A stretch of 64,000 nt of DNA from Aestuariibaculum suncheonense (GTDB lineage: Bacteria > Bacteroidota > Bacteroidia > Flavobacteriales > Flavobacteriaceae): positions 864,783-928,782 of the forward strand of contig NZ_JACVXC010000001.1 of NCBI RefSeq assembly GCF_014596935.1. Direction: 5' to 3'. How positions within the stretch are numbered: the stretch's first letter is position 1; every line of letters begins with the position of its first letter. The notes beneath the pieces are model-generated. The model ran no database searches, had not been told where the DNA came from, and was given only the letters and a program-made list of their open reading frames with translations. This document shows, piece by piece, positions 54,850 to 63,132 of the stretch. The translations under genes were made by a program, and so were the position numbers.

Positions 54850-56274
54850 TTAATTATAACTTCTAGGTCCTAGAAAATTTACTGTTGTGGTTTCAATAAG
54901 TTCATCGCCGCTGTAAACATCAATCGTTAGTTTGTTTTTATCGCCAGACAAATCACTTTTATTAATTTCGATAAACATAGTGCCTTCTGCAATACCCTGT
55001 TTAGGAACTTTAAAATTATTATTGGCCGAAACCAGTTTAATGTCGCCTTTGTATTTTCTGAGTTTAAAACTCACATCATCAATTTCCTTTACGGTTTTAT
55101 TGACCAGTTTATAGGTGAAAATATTGCTGATCATTTGTTCGCCTTTATGTTCGTAAAGTTGTCCTGGTAAACGTAACACAGTGGCTTCAACATCGTTTCG
55201 TAGAAGCAGAAGCCCTGTAAATACGCCTATTAAAATAGTTAAAACAGCTATGTAGCCCTTCATTCGGGCTGTAAGTTTAAATTTTTGTTTCTTTTCTATT
55301 TCGTCTTCACTGGCATAACGAATTAATCCTTTTGGTAAGTTGATGCTTTCCATAATATGGTCGCATTCGTCAATACAAGCGGTACAGTTTACACATTCCA
55401 GCTGTGTACCGTTACGAATATCAATTCCGGTAGGGCAGACGTGAACACACTGTAAACAGTCTATGCAATCGCCATGGCCCAAAGCCTGACGGTCTTCATT
55501 TTTTCTGAATTTCTTTCTGCCGTTGTCACCTTCACCACGTTTATGGTCGTAAGCCACAACTATCGATTTATTATCCAGCAGAACACTTTGTAATCTTCCG
55601 TAAGGACAGGCAATAATACATACCTGCTCTCTAAACCAGGCAAACACAAAGTAAAATACCCCAGTGAAAATGATAAGTGGAATAAGCGTGCCTAAATGAT
55701 CTAACGGGTTTTCGCCGATGTATTGCAAGAGCTTATCGCTACCAATTAAGTAAGCTAAAAAGATATTGGCAATAAGAAAGGAGATGACTAAAAAGATGAA
55801 CCACTTTAGGCTGCGCTTTCTTATTTTTTCGGCATTCCATACCTGCTTGTCCAGTTTACGTTGTTTATTTCTATCGCCTTCAATCCAGTATTCAATACGT
55901 CTGAAGACCATTTCCATAAATATGGTTTGTGGACAAATCCAACCACAAAATACGCGTCCGAATGCTACAGTAAATAGGGTGATGAATACCACACCTATAA
56001 TCATAGACAATACGAATAGGTAGAAATCCTGAGGCCAGAATGGAAAACCAAAAATATTGAAACGACGTTCTAAAACATTAAACATCAAAAATTGATTTCC
56101 TTGGACCTTAATAAACGGCGCGGCAAACAAAAAAGCCAGCAATACGTAGCTTGTTATCTTGCGGTACTCATAGAGTTTGCCACTAGGTTTTTTAGGGTAC
56201 ACCCATGCACGTTTACCTTCTTTGGTCATCGTGCCAATACTATCTCTAAAAGATTCGTTGTTAGGTGTTTCCAA
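54850..56274 (-). CDS. ccoG: cbb3 oxidase accessory ferredoxin CcoG
   Basis: 474 residues. Several membrane helices and FGRVFCGWICPQTIFMEMVFRRIEYWIEG are followed by two 4Fe-4S clusters in CIDCLQCVHVCPTGIDI and CVNCTACIDECD. The periplasmic C-terminal domain is FixG-like (immunoglobulin fold). CcoG reduces copper for insertion in the cbb3 active site. Confidence 0.95.
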   Translation of the reverse strand: METPNNESFRDSIGTMTKEGKRAWVYPKKPSGKLYEYRKITSYVLLAFLFAAPFIKVQGNQFLMFNVLERRFNIFGFPFWPQDFYLFVLSMIIGVVFITLFTVAFGRVFCGWICPQTIFMEMVFRRIEYWIEGDRNKQRKLDKQVWNAEKIRKRSLKWFIFLVISFLIANIFLAYLIGSDKLLQYIGENPLDHLGTLIPLIIFTGVFYFVFAWFREQVCIIACPYGRLQSVLLDNKSIVVAYDHKRGEGDNGRKKFRKNEDRQALGHGDCIDCLQCVHVCPTGIDIRNGTQLECVNCTACIDECDHIMESINLPKGLIRYASEDEIEKKQKFKLTARMKGYIAVLTILIGVFTGLLLLRNDVEATVLRLPGQLYEHKGEQMISNIFTYKLVNKTVKEIDDVSFKLRKYKGDIKLVSANNNFKVPKQGIAEGTMFIEINKSDLSGDKNKLTIDVYSGDELIETTTVNFLGPRSYN

Positions 56275-56314
56275 GTTGTTTTGGTTTTAGGTTTTTTGTT
56301 AGGTGTTTAACGTT

Positions 56315-57199
56315 TTAGTTTTCGTCGTTCCAAATGTCTCCTTCTGCAGCTTTTGGTTCTGCAGGGGTTGTACCTTTAAAGCTGATTACGTAGCTTGCTA
56401 CCTGTGCGATTTCTGATGGTTTTAATCCGTTTTTAGACCAGGCAATCATACCTTTTCCGTCACGGCCACCTTCAGAAATGGTTTTAAATACATTTTTAAC
56501 ACCGCCACCAAGAATCCAGTATTCGTCGGTTAAGTTTGGTCCGATACCACCGCCACCATCTGCTTTATGACAAGCGATACAGTTGGTGTCGTATATTTTT
56601 TTACCATTACTTAAGTCGGAAGCATCGGTTAATAATTCAACCGTATTAAAATCTACTAAATCTTTAGCTGTCTTTTTGTATTCTTCAATAGCTTTCTGGG
56701 CTTCAGCATATTCGGTGTTTAATTCGTCGTACTGTCCGTCACCATTAAATACATGATAGCGTAATAAATAAATGGCCGCAAACACAATAGAGGCATAGAA
56801 CCCATATAACCACCACGGTGGTAAATCGTTATCTAACTCCTGTATGCCATCGTAATTATGATCCAGAATTAATTCGTGTTCCTGCTCGATGGGTTTGGTC
56901 CCTACAAGTGCTTTATAAGTGTTTTTAAGCCATTGTATGAATTTTGAAGGCGTGGCCTGATCAGCATCAAAACGGGCTTTACCGGCTTCATCTAAGCTAT
57001 TGTAAAGAATAGAACGCATGGAGCTTACAATGCCTTCCATAGCGATTAAAATGAACAGTACAAGCAATAGAAACAATGCCAGTAACGGATATTCAACAAA
57101 GGCTGGTTTGTCTCCAGAATCTATAAGGTATTCGGCTAAGAAGAAAATTATAAAGAATATAATGGGCACTCTTAACCATGAAGGGAATGATTGTCTCAT
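56315..57199 (-). CDS. ccoP: cbb3 oxidase subunit III CcoP (single haem c)
   Basis: 294 residues. Two N-terminal helices, a FixP N-terminal segment (HNYDGIQELDNDLPPWWLYGFYASIVFAAIYLLRYHVF), then one haem c motif CIACH near residue 209 with GGIGPNLTDEYWILGG. Only one CxxCH is present, whereas proteobacterial CcoP has two. It overlaps ccoQ by 4 bp (ATGA). Confidence 0.94.
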   Translation of the reverse strand: MRQSFPSWLRVPIIFFIIFFLAEYLIDSGDKPAFVEYPLLALFLLLVLFILIAMEGIVSSMRSILYNSLDEAGKARFDADQATPSKFIQWLKNTYKALVGTKPIEQEHELILDHNYDGIQELDNDLPPWWLYGFYASIVFAAIYLLRYHVFNGDGQYDELNTEYAEAQKAIEEYKKTAKDLVDFNTVELLTDASDLSNGKKIYDTNCIACHKADGGGGIGPNLTDEYWILGGGVKNVFKTISEGGRDGKGMIAWSKNGLKPSEIAQVASYVISFKGTTPAEPKAAEGDIWNDEN

Positions 57200-57381
57200 A
57201 ATGTTTGGTCGTTTTGGTTTTCTAGTGGCAGGTGACTAACAGTTTTTATATAATCTTTTTTAGCAGTTACAACCCACCAGAATAGCACTACAAAAAAGAT
57301 AAAAAAGATAAGCAGGGAGATGATGGGGTAGATCTCTACCCCGGTAATGGTCTCCATATGGTTTTTTATAAATTTCATCAT
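57196..57381 (-). CDS. ccoQ: cbb3 oxidase small subunit CcoQ
   Basis: 61 residues. One membrane helix (YPIISLLIFFIFFVVLFWWVVTA) with a short charged tail. Two adjacent ATGs at 57376-57381. Position between ccoNO and ccoP and its length identify it. Confidence 0.88.
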   Translation of the reverse strand: MMKFIKNHMETITGVEIYPIISLLIFFIFFVVLFWWVVTAKKDYIKTVSHLPLENQNDQTL

Positions 57382-57386
57382 GACGT

Positions 57387-59579
57387 TTAGTTATTAGTTG
57401 AAGACATTTCGGAATCTTTAACCTTAATGTCGGTTCCTAATCGTTGTAAATAGGCAATAACAGCTACAATTTCACGATTACGCATTTCAACAAAATCTGC
57501 TCCACCGGCTTTTTTATCAACTTCGTAAGTTTCTGCAAAATCAGGATCGGTATACAGGTTTTGCTCAATTTGAGTGCCCTGGTCCAGCATGTGTTGCTGT
57601 GCATTGGTAATTTCGTCGTCGCTATAAGGAACGCCCAAGCTTACCATAGCACGCATTTTATCTTCGGTTTTCGATTTATCCAACTCGTTTTTCACTAGCC
57701 ACTGGTAAGCCGGCATGATCGAACCGGAAGAGGTGCTTTGCGGATCGTATAAGTGGTTTAAGTGCCAGTTATCGGAGTACTTACCACCAATACGGTGTAA
57801 ATCAGGTCCGGTACGTTTACTACCCCATAAAAACGGATGGTCGTAAACAAATTCGCCGGCTTTAGAGTATTCACCGTAGCGTTCGACTTCACTTCTAAAC
57901 GGACGAATCATTTGGGAGTGACAGCCCACACAACCTTCGCGGATGTAAATATCACGGCCTTCTAATTCCAAAGGTGTATATGGTTTAACACTGGTTAGTG
58001 TTGGAATATTGGATTCAACCATTATCGTTGGAACAATTTGTACAATACCACCAATTAAAATGGCAATGGTTGCATAAATGGTTAATTTGATTGGTTTACG
58101 TTCTAACCAGGTGTGCCAGCCTTCACCTGCAGTTCGGTGTTTGGAAACACGCTCTAAAGCAGGGGCTTCAGCCAATTCGTCGGTTACGACATTTTTAGAT
58201 CTTTTAATAGTTGTAATGATGTTGTAGGCCAGAATAAACATTCCGAAGATGTATAGCGAACCTCCAATAGCACGCATCCAGTACATTGGGATGATTTCGG
58301 TAACGGTTTCCAGGAAATTACCATACATTAAGGTGCCGTCTGGATTAAACTGTTTCCACATGCTCGCCTGAGTAAATCCGGCAACGTACATCGGTAAGGC
58401 ATAGATAATAATTCCTAAAGTGCCTACCCAGAAGTGTGCATTGGCTAATTTTATAGAGTATAATTGTGTTTTAAATAATCTTGGTACTAACCAGTAAATC
58501 ATACCAAAGGCAAGGAATCCGTTCCATGCCAGGGCACCAACGTGTACGTGAGCGATAATCCAGTCGGTAAAGTGACCAATAGCATTCACATTTTTAAGGG
58601 ACAACATAGGCCCCTCAAAGGTGGCCATACCATAACCGGTAAGTGCTACCACCATGAATTTTAAAACCGGGTCAACGCGGACTTTATCCCAGGCACCACG
58701 AAGTGTTAGTAATCCATTAATCATACCACCCCAGGATGGCATTAACAACATCACAGAGAAGGCAACACCTAAATTTTGTGCCCACTCAGGTAAAGCCGTG
58801 TACAGTAAGTGGTGAGGGCCTGCCCAGATATAAATGAATATTAAAGACCAGAAGTGAATAATCGATAATCGGTACGAATAGATGGGGCGGTTTGCAGCTT
58901 TTGGTACAAAGTAATACATCAACCCTAAAAACGGTGTAGTTAGGAAGAAAGCTACGGCATTATGTCCGTACCACCATTGTACTAAAGCATCCTGAACACC
59001 GGCGTAAACCGAGTAACTTTTCATACCACTCACCGGAATTTCGATATTATTAAAAATATGAAGTACCGCAACGGTAACAAAGGTTGCCAGATAAAACCAG
59101 ATGGCTACGTATAAGTGACGCTGACGACGTCTTAAAATAGTTCCTATTAAGTTGGCTCCAAAGGCAACCCAAACTAAAGCAATGGCAATATCAATAGGCC
59201 ATTCCAGTTCGGCGTATTCTTTTGAAGTGGTGTATCCTAAAGGTAAGGAAATGGCTGCTGCCACAATAATTAATTGCCACCCCCAGAAGTTAATATTGCT
59301 CAGTACATCGCTAAACATTCTGGTTTTTAAAAGGCGTTGTGAGGAATAATACACACCGGCAAAAATGGCATTACCAACAAAGGCAAAAATAACGGCATTG
59401 GTGTGTAATGGTCTTAGTCGTCCAAAACTTAACCACGGAATACCGTCGGTCAGGTTCGGAAACAAAAATAAAAAGGCTAAGAGCAAGCCTACAAGCATTC
59501 CTACAACTCCCCAAAGCATGGTCGCAAATAAGAACTTTTTAACAATCTTGTTGTCGTAGTAAAATTGTTGTACTTCCAT
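57387..59579 (-). CDS. Fused cbb3 cytochrome c oxidase subunits I and II (CcoNO)
   Basis: 730 residues. The first ~480 are CcoN with 12 helices; haem/Cu ligands lie in LRPLHTNAVIFAF, WYGHNAVAFFLTTPFL and ADWIIAHVHVGALAWNG-type helices. The CcoO part carries GRDIYIREGCVGCHSQMIRPFRSEV (haem c) in the last ~200 residues. The two chains, separate in proteobacteria, are joined here, as in other Bacteroidota. High-affinity oxygen reduction and proton pumping at low oxygen. Confidence 0.96.
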   Translation of the reverse strand: MEVQQFYYDNKIVKKFLFATMLWGVVGMLVGLLLAFLFLFPNLTDGIPWLSFGRLRPLHTNAVIFAFVGNAIFAGVYYSSQRLLKTRMFSDVLSNINFWGWQLIIVAAAISLPLGYTTSKEYAELEWPIDIAIALVWVAFGANLIGTILRRRQRHLYVAIWFYLATFVTVAVLHIFNNIEIPVSGMKSYSVYAGVQDALVQWWYGHNAVAFFLTTPFLGLMYYFVPKAANRPIYSYRLSIIHFWSLIFIYIWAGPHHLLYTALPEWAQNLGVAFSVMLLMPSWGGMINGLLTLRGAWDKVRVDPVLKFMVVALTGYGMATFEGPMLSLKNVNAIGHFTDWIIAHVHVGALAWNGFLAFGMIYWLVPRLFKTQLYSIKLANAHFWVGTLGIIIYALPMYVAGFTQASMWKQFNPDGTLMYGNFLETVTEIIPMYWMRAIGGSLYIFGMFILAYNIITTIKRSKNVVTDELAEAPALERVSKHRTAGEGWHTWLERKPIKLTIYATIAILIGGIVQIVPTIMVESNIPTLTSVKPYTPLELEGRDIYIREGCVGCHSQMIRPFRSEVERYGEYSKAGEFVYDHPFLWGSKRTGPDLHRIGGKYSDNWHLNHLYDPQSTSSGSIMPAYQWLVKNELDKSKTEDKMRAMVSLGVPYSDDEITNAQQHMLDQGTQIEQNLYTDPDFAETYEVDKKAGGADFVEMRNREIVAVIAYLQRLGTDIKVKDSEMSSTNN

Positions 59580-59584
59580 AATGA

Positions 59585-59773
59585 TTAATTGGTCTTTTTG
59601 TTTTTAATGGTTGTTTTCGATTGGTCTTTTACTAATTCGTCTTCAAAAAGCATTCTTACCGAAGGGGTGTAATCATCATCGTACTGTCCTTTTTTAACAG
59701 CAACAATAAAAGCAACGAAGAACACGATAGCTACCACGATGCTAATACCTAATAACATATATATAACACTCAT
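59585..59773 (-). CDS. ccoS: cbb3 oxidase maturation protein CcoS
   Basis: 62 residues with one helix (VIYMLLGISIVVAIVFFVAFIVA) and YDDDYTPSVRMLFED. First gene of the oxidase operon; ccoNO starts 5 bp after its stop. Behind the Fnr-type box at 59819-59840. Confidence 0.9.
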   Translation of the reverse strand: MSVIYMLLGISIVVAIVFFVAFIVAVKKGQYDDDYTPSVRMLFEDELVKDQSKTTIKNKKTN

Positions 59774-59792
59774 ACCTATTGAAGTTACGGGT

Positions 59793-59840
59793 CAAAATTA
59801 AACGGGTAATGTTTCTTAAAACATGATTTTTATCATGTTT
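59793..59840 (-). promoter_or_regulatory. Fnr-type box and -7 element of the cbb3 operon
   Basis: The perfect palindrome AAACATGAT-TTTT-ATCATGTTT (59819-59840, centre 59829.5) lies upstream. TAATTTTG on the minus strand (plus 59793-59800, centre 59796.5) is 33 bp from it. The leader to the ccoS ATG is short. Confidence 0.85.
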
Positions 59841-59853
59841 GAAAAATTAACCT

Positions 59854-62223
59854 TTATTTTATTCTTCTGCCTAAAAGATTTGTAGCAATGGTGGTGAATA
59901 CCACGACACTAATAGAACTTAAAGGCATTAATATTGCTGCAATAACAGGCGCTAATTGCCCGGTTACTGCAAAGTAGATGCCGATACTGTTGTACATAAA
60001 CGACAGTACAAAACTCCACTTAATTATAGTTATAGCCTGTTTCGAGGCTTTAATAAAATGATATAGTTGATTAAACTTTGTGGCATCTAAAATAGCGTCA
60101 CAGGCCGGAGAGAAAACATTCACGTTTTCCGATAGGGCAATCCCCACATTACTCTGTGCTAAGGCTCCTGCATCATTCAAACCATCGCCAACCATCAACA
60201 CTTTAGCACCTTCAGACTGATGGTATTTGATGTATTCCAGTTTGTCGTCTGGTTTTTGATTGAAAATCAGTTTGGTTTTGGCAGGGAGTAGTTTTTTCAG
60301 GTTTTCCTGTTCACCGGCATTATCGCCAGAAAGAATCACCAGATCGAAGTCTTTTTTTAGTTTATTGAAGAGCTTCGATAAGCCTTTACGGTAACTGTTG
60401 TAAAAGGTGTATTTTCCTTTGTATTGATTATTGGTACTGATATGTACCGTGGTATTTAATACTGACGTTTCATGAGCTCCGACAAAACTTGCCGAACCAA
60501 TTTTAATCTGATCGTTTTGATAAGAGGCTTCAATGCCTTTTCCCAGATGTTCTTCAAAATGATTTAAGGAAACGATATTGTGTTCATCCAGAATGTCGTA
60601 AAGGGTTCTGCTTAAAGGATGATTAGAGCCACGAAGGGTGTTTTTTAACAGCACCTCTTCTGATGACGATAACGAGTCACCTTCATACCTTGCTGTACTT
60701 TTTTTATTAGAGGTTATCGTTCCGGTTTTGTCGAAAATCACAGTGTTTATTTCTGCCAGTTGTTCGATAACTGAAGCATTTTTTACATAAAATTTCAGTT
60801 TACCAAAAATACGCAGCAGGTTGCCAAACGTAAAGGGTGCTGCTAAGGCCAGAGCACAAGGACAGGCAATAATAAGCACGGCAGTAAAAACATTAACCGC
60901 TTTAGAAGAATCGACCAAAATCCAGTAGGTTGTGGCTAAAACGGCAATGCTCAATACCACGATGGTAAAGCGTTTGCTAATGGCATTAGTAAGGGTTGTA
61001 AAATGGTCTTCTTTATTTTTACTGAACACATCATGACTCCATAACTGTGTCAGGTAACTGTGTTCAACCGATTTTAAAGCTTCCATCTCTATAAGACCAG
61101 TCGTTTGTTTACCACCGGCAAAAAGCTTGTCACCCGATTGTTTGCTCACGGTTTTCGATTCGCCGGTAACAAAACTGTAATCTATTTTGGCGTTTCCGTT
61201 AATAAGAATACCATCGGCAGGAATTAATTCTTCATTTCTAATGAGTAGTCGATCTCCTTGTTTAATGTCGTAAACCTGAATGGGGGTTTCAACCCCGTTT
61301 TCAATTTTAGTAATAGCAATCGGGAAGTACGATTTGTAATCGCGCTCGAATGATAAAAACGAATAGGTTTTTTGTTGGAAAAATTTCCCAAGCAATAAAA
61401 AGAAAACCAGTCCGGTTAAGCTGTCAAAAAAGCCGGAGCCCAAATCGAAAATGATGTCCATAGTACTTCTAATAAAAAGCACTGCAATACCTAAAGCAAT
61501 AGGCACATCTATATTTAATAGGCCTTTACGTAAGCCTTTGTAGGCGGAAATAAAATAATCTTGTCCGGCATAAAATACCACAGGTAACGAAAAGGTAAAC
61601 ATTAACCAGCGGAACAGGTATTTGTATTGTTCTAGCCAGAATTCACCAACTTGAAAATATTCAGGAAAAGATAAGAACATCACATTTCCAAAGGCAAATC
61701 CTGCGATACCTAACTTGTAAATAAGTGAGCGGTTTACCTGTGCTTTTCCTGTTTTAAAGTCGTCAAGCGAAATATACGGTTCGTAACCAATGCTGCTTAA
61801 AAGAATCACAACCTCTTTTAGAGAAGTGGTATTGGCATTGTAAGTTACTCGGACATTCTTTTTACCGAAATTTACCTGTGAGGATGAAATACCTGGATTT
61901 AATTTGTTGAGGTTTTCCAGAATCCAAATACAGGAGCTACAATGAATATGCGGAATATAGAGCGTAGCAATTTGTGTGGTGCCGTCGTTAAATTCGGTTA
62001 GCTTTTCAATAATGTTTTCCTGAGCTAAGAAATCGTATTTACCTTCAATATCTTTTGGTGTGGCACCCGGTGCTGCCTGTAAGTCGTAGTAGCAGGTGAG
62101 GTCGTTTTCCGAAAAGATTTCATACACGGTTTTGCATCCATTACAACAAAAGGTTTTTTCGTTGAATGTAATAGCCTGCGAATCGCATACATCACCACAG
62201 TGGAAACAATTGTCTTGATCCAT
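59854..62223 (-). CDS. ccoI: cbb3-linked copper P-type ATPase CcoI
   Basis: 789 residues. An N-terminal Cys-rich domain (CFHCGDVC..CCNGCK), a heavy-metal-associated domain with HCSSCIWIL, eight helices with CPCALALAAPFTFG, phosphorylation site DKTGTITSNKK, and hinge MVGDGLNDAGALAQS. Exports or supplies copper for the cbb3 oxidase. Its own promoter holds a Fnr-type box shared with the adjacent Crp/Fnr gene. Confidence 0.95.
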   Translation of the reverse strand: MDQDNCFHCGDVCDSQAITFNEKTFCCNGCKTVYEIFSENDLTCYYDLQAAPGATPKDIEGKYDFLAQENIIEKLTEFNDGTTQIATLYIPHIHCSSCIWILENLNKLNPGISSSQVNFGKKNVRVTYNANTTSLKEVVILLSSIGYEPYISLDDFKTGKAQVNRSLIYKLGIAGFAFGNVMFLSFPEYFQVGEFWLEQYKYLFRWLMFTFSLPVVFYAGQDYFISAYKGLRKGLLNIDVPIALGIAVLFIRSTMDIIFDLGSGFFDSLTGLVFFLLLGKFFQQKTYSFLSFERDYKSYFPIAITKIENGVETPIQVYDIKQGDRLLIRNEELIPADGILINGNAKIDYSFVTGESKTVSKQSGDKLFAGGKQTTGLIEMEALKSVEHSYLTQLWSHDVFSKNKEDHFTTLTNAISKRFTIVVLSIAVLATTYWILVDSSKAVNVFTAVLIIACPCALALAAPFTFGNLLRIFGKLKFYVKNASVIEQLAEINTVIFDKTGTITSNKKSTARYEGDSLSSSEEVLLKNTLRGSNHPLSRTLYDILDEHNIVSLNHFEEHLGKGIEASYQNDQIKIGSASFVGAHETSVLNTTVHISTNNQYKGKYTFYNSYRKGLSKLFNKLKKDFDLVILSGDNAGEQENLKKLLPAKTKLIFNQKPDDKLEYIKYHQSEGAKVLMVGDGLNDAGALAQSNVGIALSENVNVFSPACDAILDATKFNQLYHFIKASKQAITIIKWSFVLSFMYNSIGIYFAVTGQLAPVIAAILMPLSSISVVVFTTIATNLLGRRIK

Positions 62224-62250
62224 AGAATTTGCTCATAATTATACCTGTAA

Positions 62251-62298
62251 CAAAAATCTTAAAAGGTTCTGTCATAAAATATGATATTTATCATGTTT
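62251..62298 (-). promoter_or_regulatory. Fnr-type box and -7 element of ccoI
   Basis: AAATATGAT-ATTT-ATCATGTTT (62277-62298, centre 62287.5) has one mismatch between arms. GATTTTTG on the minus strand (plus 62251-62258, centre 62254.5; one base off TAnnTTTG) is 33 bp away. On the plus strand TATGTTTT at 62318-62325 is a weaker match 34 bp from the centre, towards the fnr-like gene. Confidence 0.75.
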
Positions 62299-62367
62299 TA
62301 AGGTTCTTATAAAAATGTATGTTTTAAGATATATTTATTACATTTACACAACGTAGAAACTTTAGGT

Positions 62368-63045
62368 ATGAGTAAATGTGAACAGTGTATTGTTAAGCAA
62401 TTTAATTCTTTAAAATCGCTTACCAAAGAGGAATTGGTGCGTATTTCCGGATGTAAAACCTCAAAAACGATTAAGAAAGGCGAAGTTATTTTTGAAGAAG
62501 GCGATATTGTTAACGGTGTTTTCTGTATCAAAGATGGTATCTGTAAATTATCCAAGTTAAGTGCTAATGGAAAAGACCAAATTGTTAAGTTGGTTGTTAA
62601 AGGTGATTTATTGGGGCAACGGTCTTTGGTTACCGAAGAAACCGCTAACCTTAGTGCCGTGGCTTTGAATGATATGGAAGTTTGCTTTATTCCTAAATCT
62701 GAAATTATTAGCGATTTAAGTAAAAATGCTAACTTTTCTATGGATGTTTTAAAGGATATGGCTAATGATTTAAGACAAGCCGACGATATTATTGTCAATA
62801 TGGCTCAAAAGTCGGTACGTCAGCGTTTAGCTGAGACCTTAGTATATCTTTATGAAAGTTTTGGTACCAATCCCGATAAAACCCTAAGTGTCATTCTATC
62901 TCGCGAAGATTATGCTAATATAGTTGGTACTGCTGTGGAGTCCGCCATCAGAGTGCTTTCGCAGTTTAAAAAACAAGGCTTAATCTCAACTTCCGGTAAA
63001 AAAATCAAGATTGAAAATCTGGAAGGTTTGAAGCGCGTAGAATAG
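62368..63045 (+). CDS. Crp/Fnr-family transcriptional regulator
   Basis: 225 residues. The N-terminus has CEQC (Cys4, Cys7) and a third Cys in RISGCKTSK, which may hold an iron-sulfur cluster (inference; spacing differs from E. coli Fnr). The cyclic-nucleotide-type barrel has GEVIFEEGD and GVFCIKDG..LVVKGDLLGQRSLV. The DNA-binding helix is GTAVESAIRVLSQFKKQG: Glu and Arg equivalent to Fnr E209 and R213 are present, but the Ser212 position is Ile. Probable activator of the block, since the box lies just upstream. Confidence 0.92.
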   Translation: MSKCEQCIVKQFNSLKSLTKEELVRISGCKTSKTIKKGEVIFEEGDIVNGVFCIKDGICKLSKLSANGKDQIVKLVVKGDLLGQRSLVTEETANLSAVALNDMEVCFIPKSEIISDLSKNANFSMDVLKDMANDLRQADDIIVNMAQKSVRQRLAETLVYLYESFGTNPDKTLSVILSREDYANIVGTAVESAIRVLSQFKKQGLISTSGKKIKIENLEGLKRVE

Positions 63046-63132
63046 TTCTATTGACAATCTTCTATTACCTATAGATATTTCCAATGGTGTTACCGTGTAT
63101 GTTGTGTAAAAATATAGTAATTTTATACAGCT

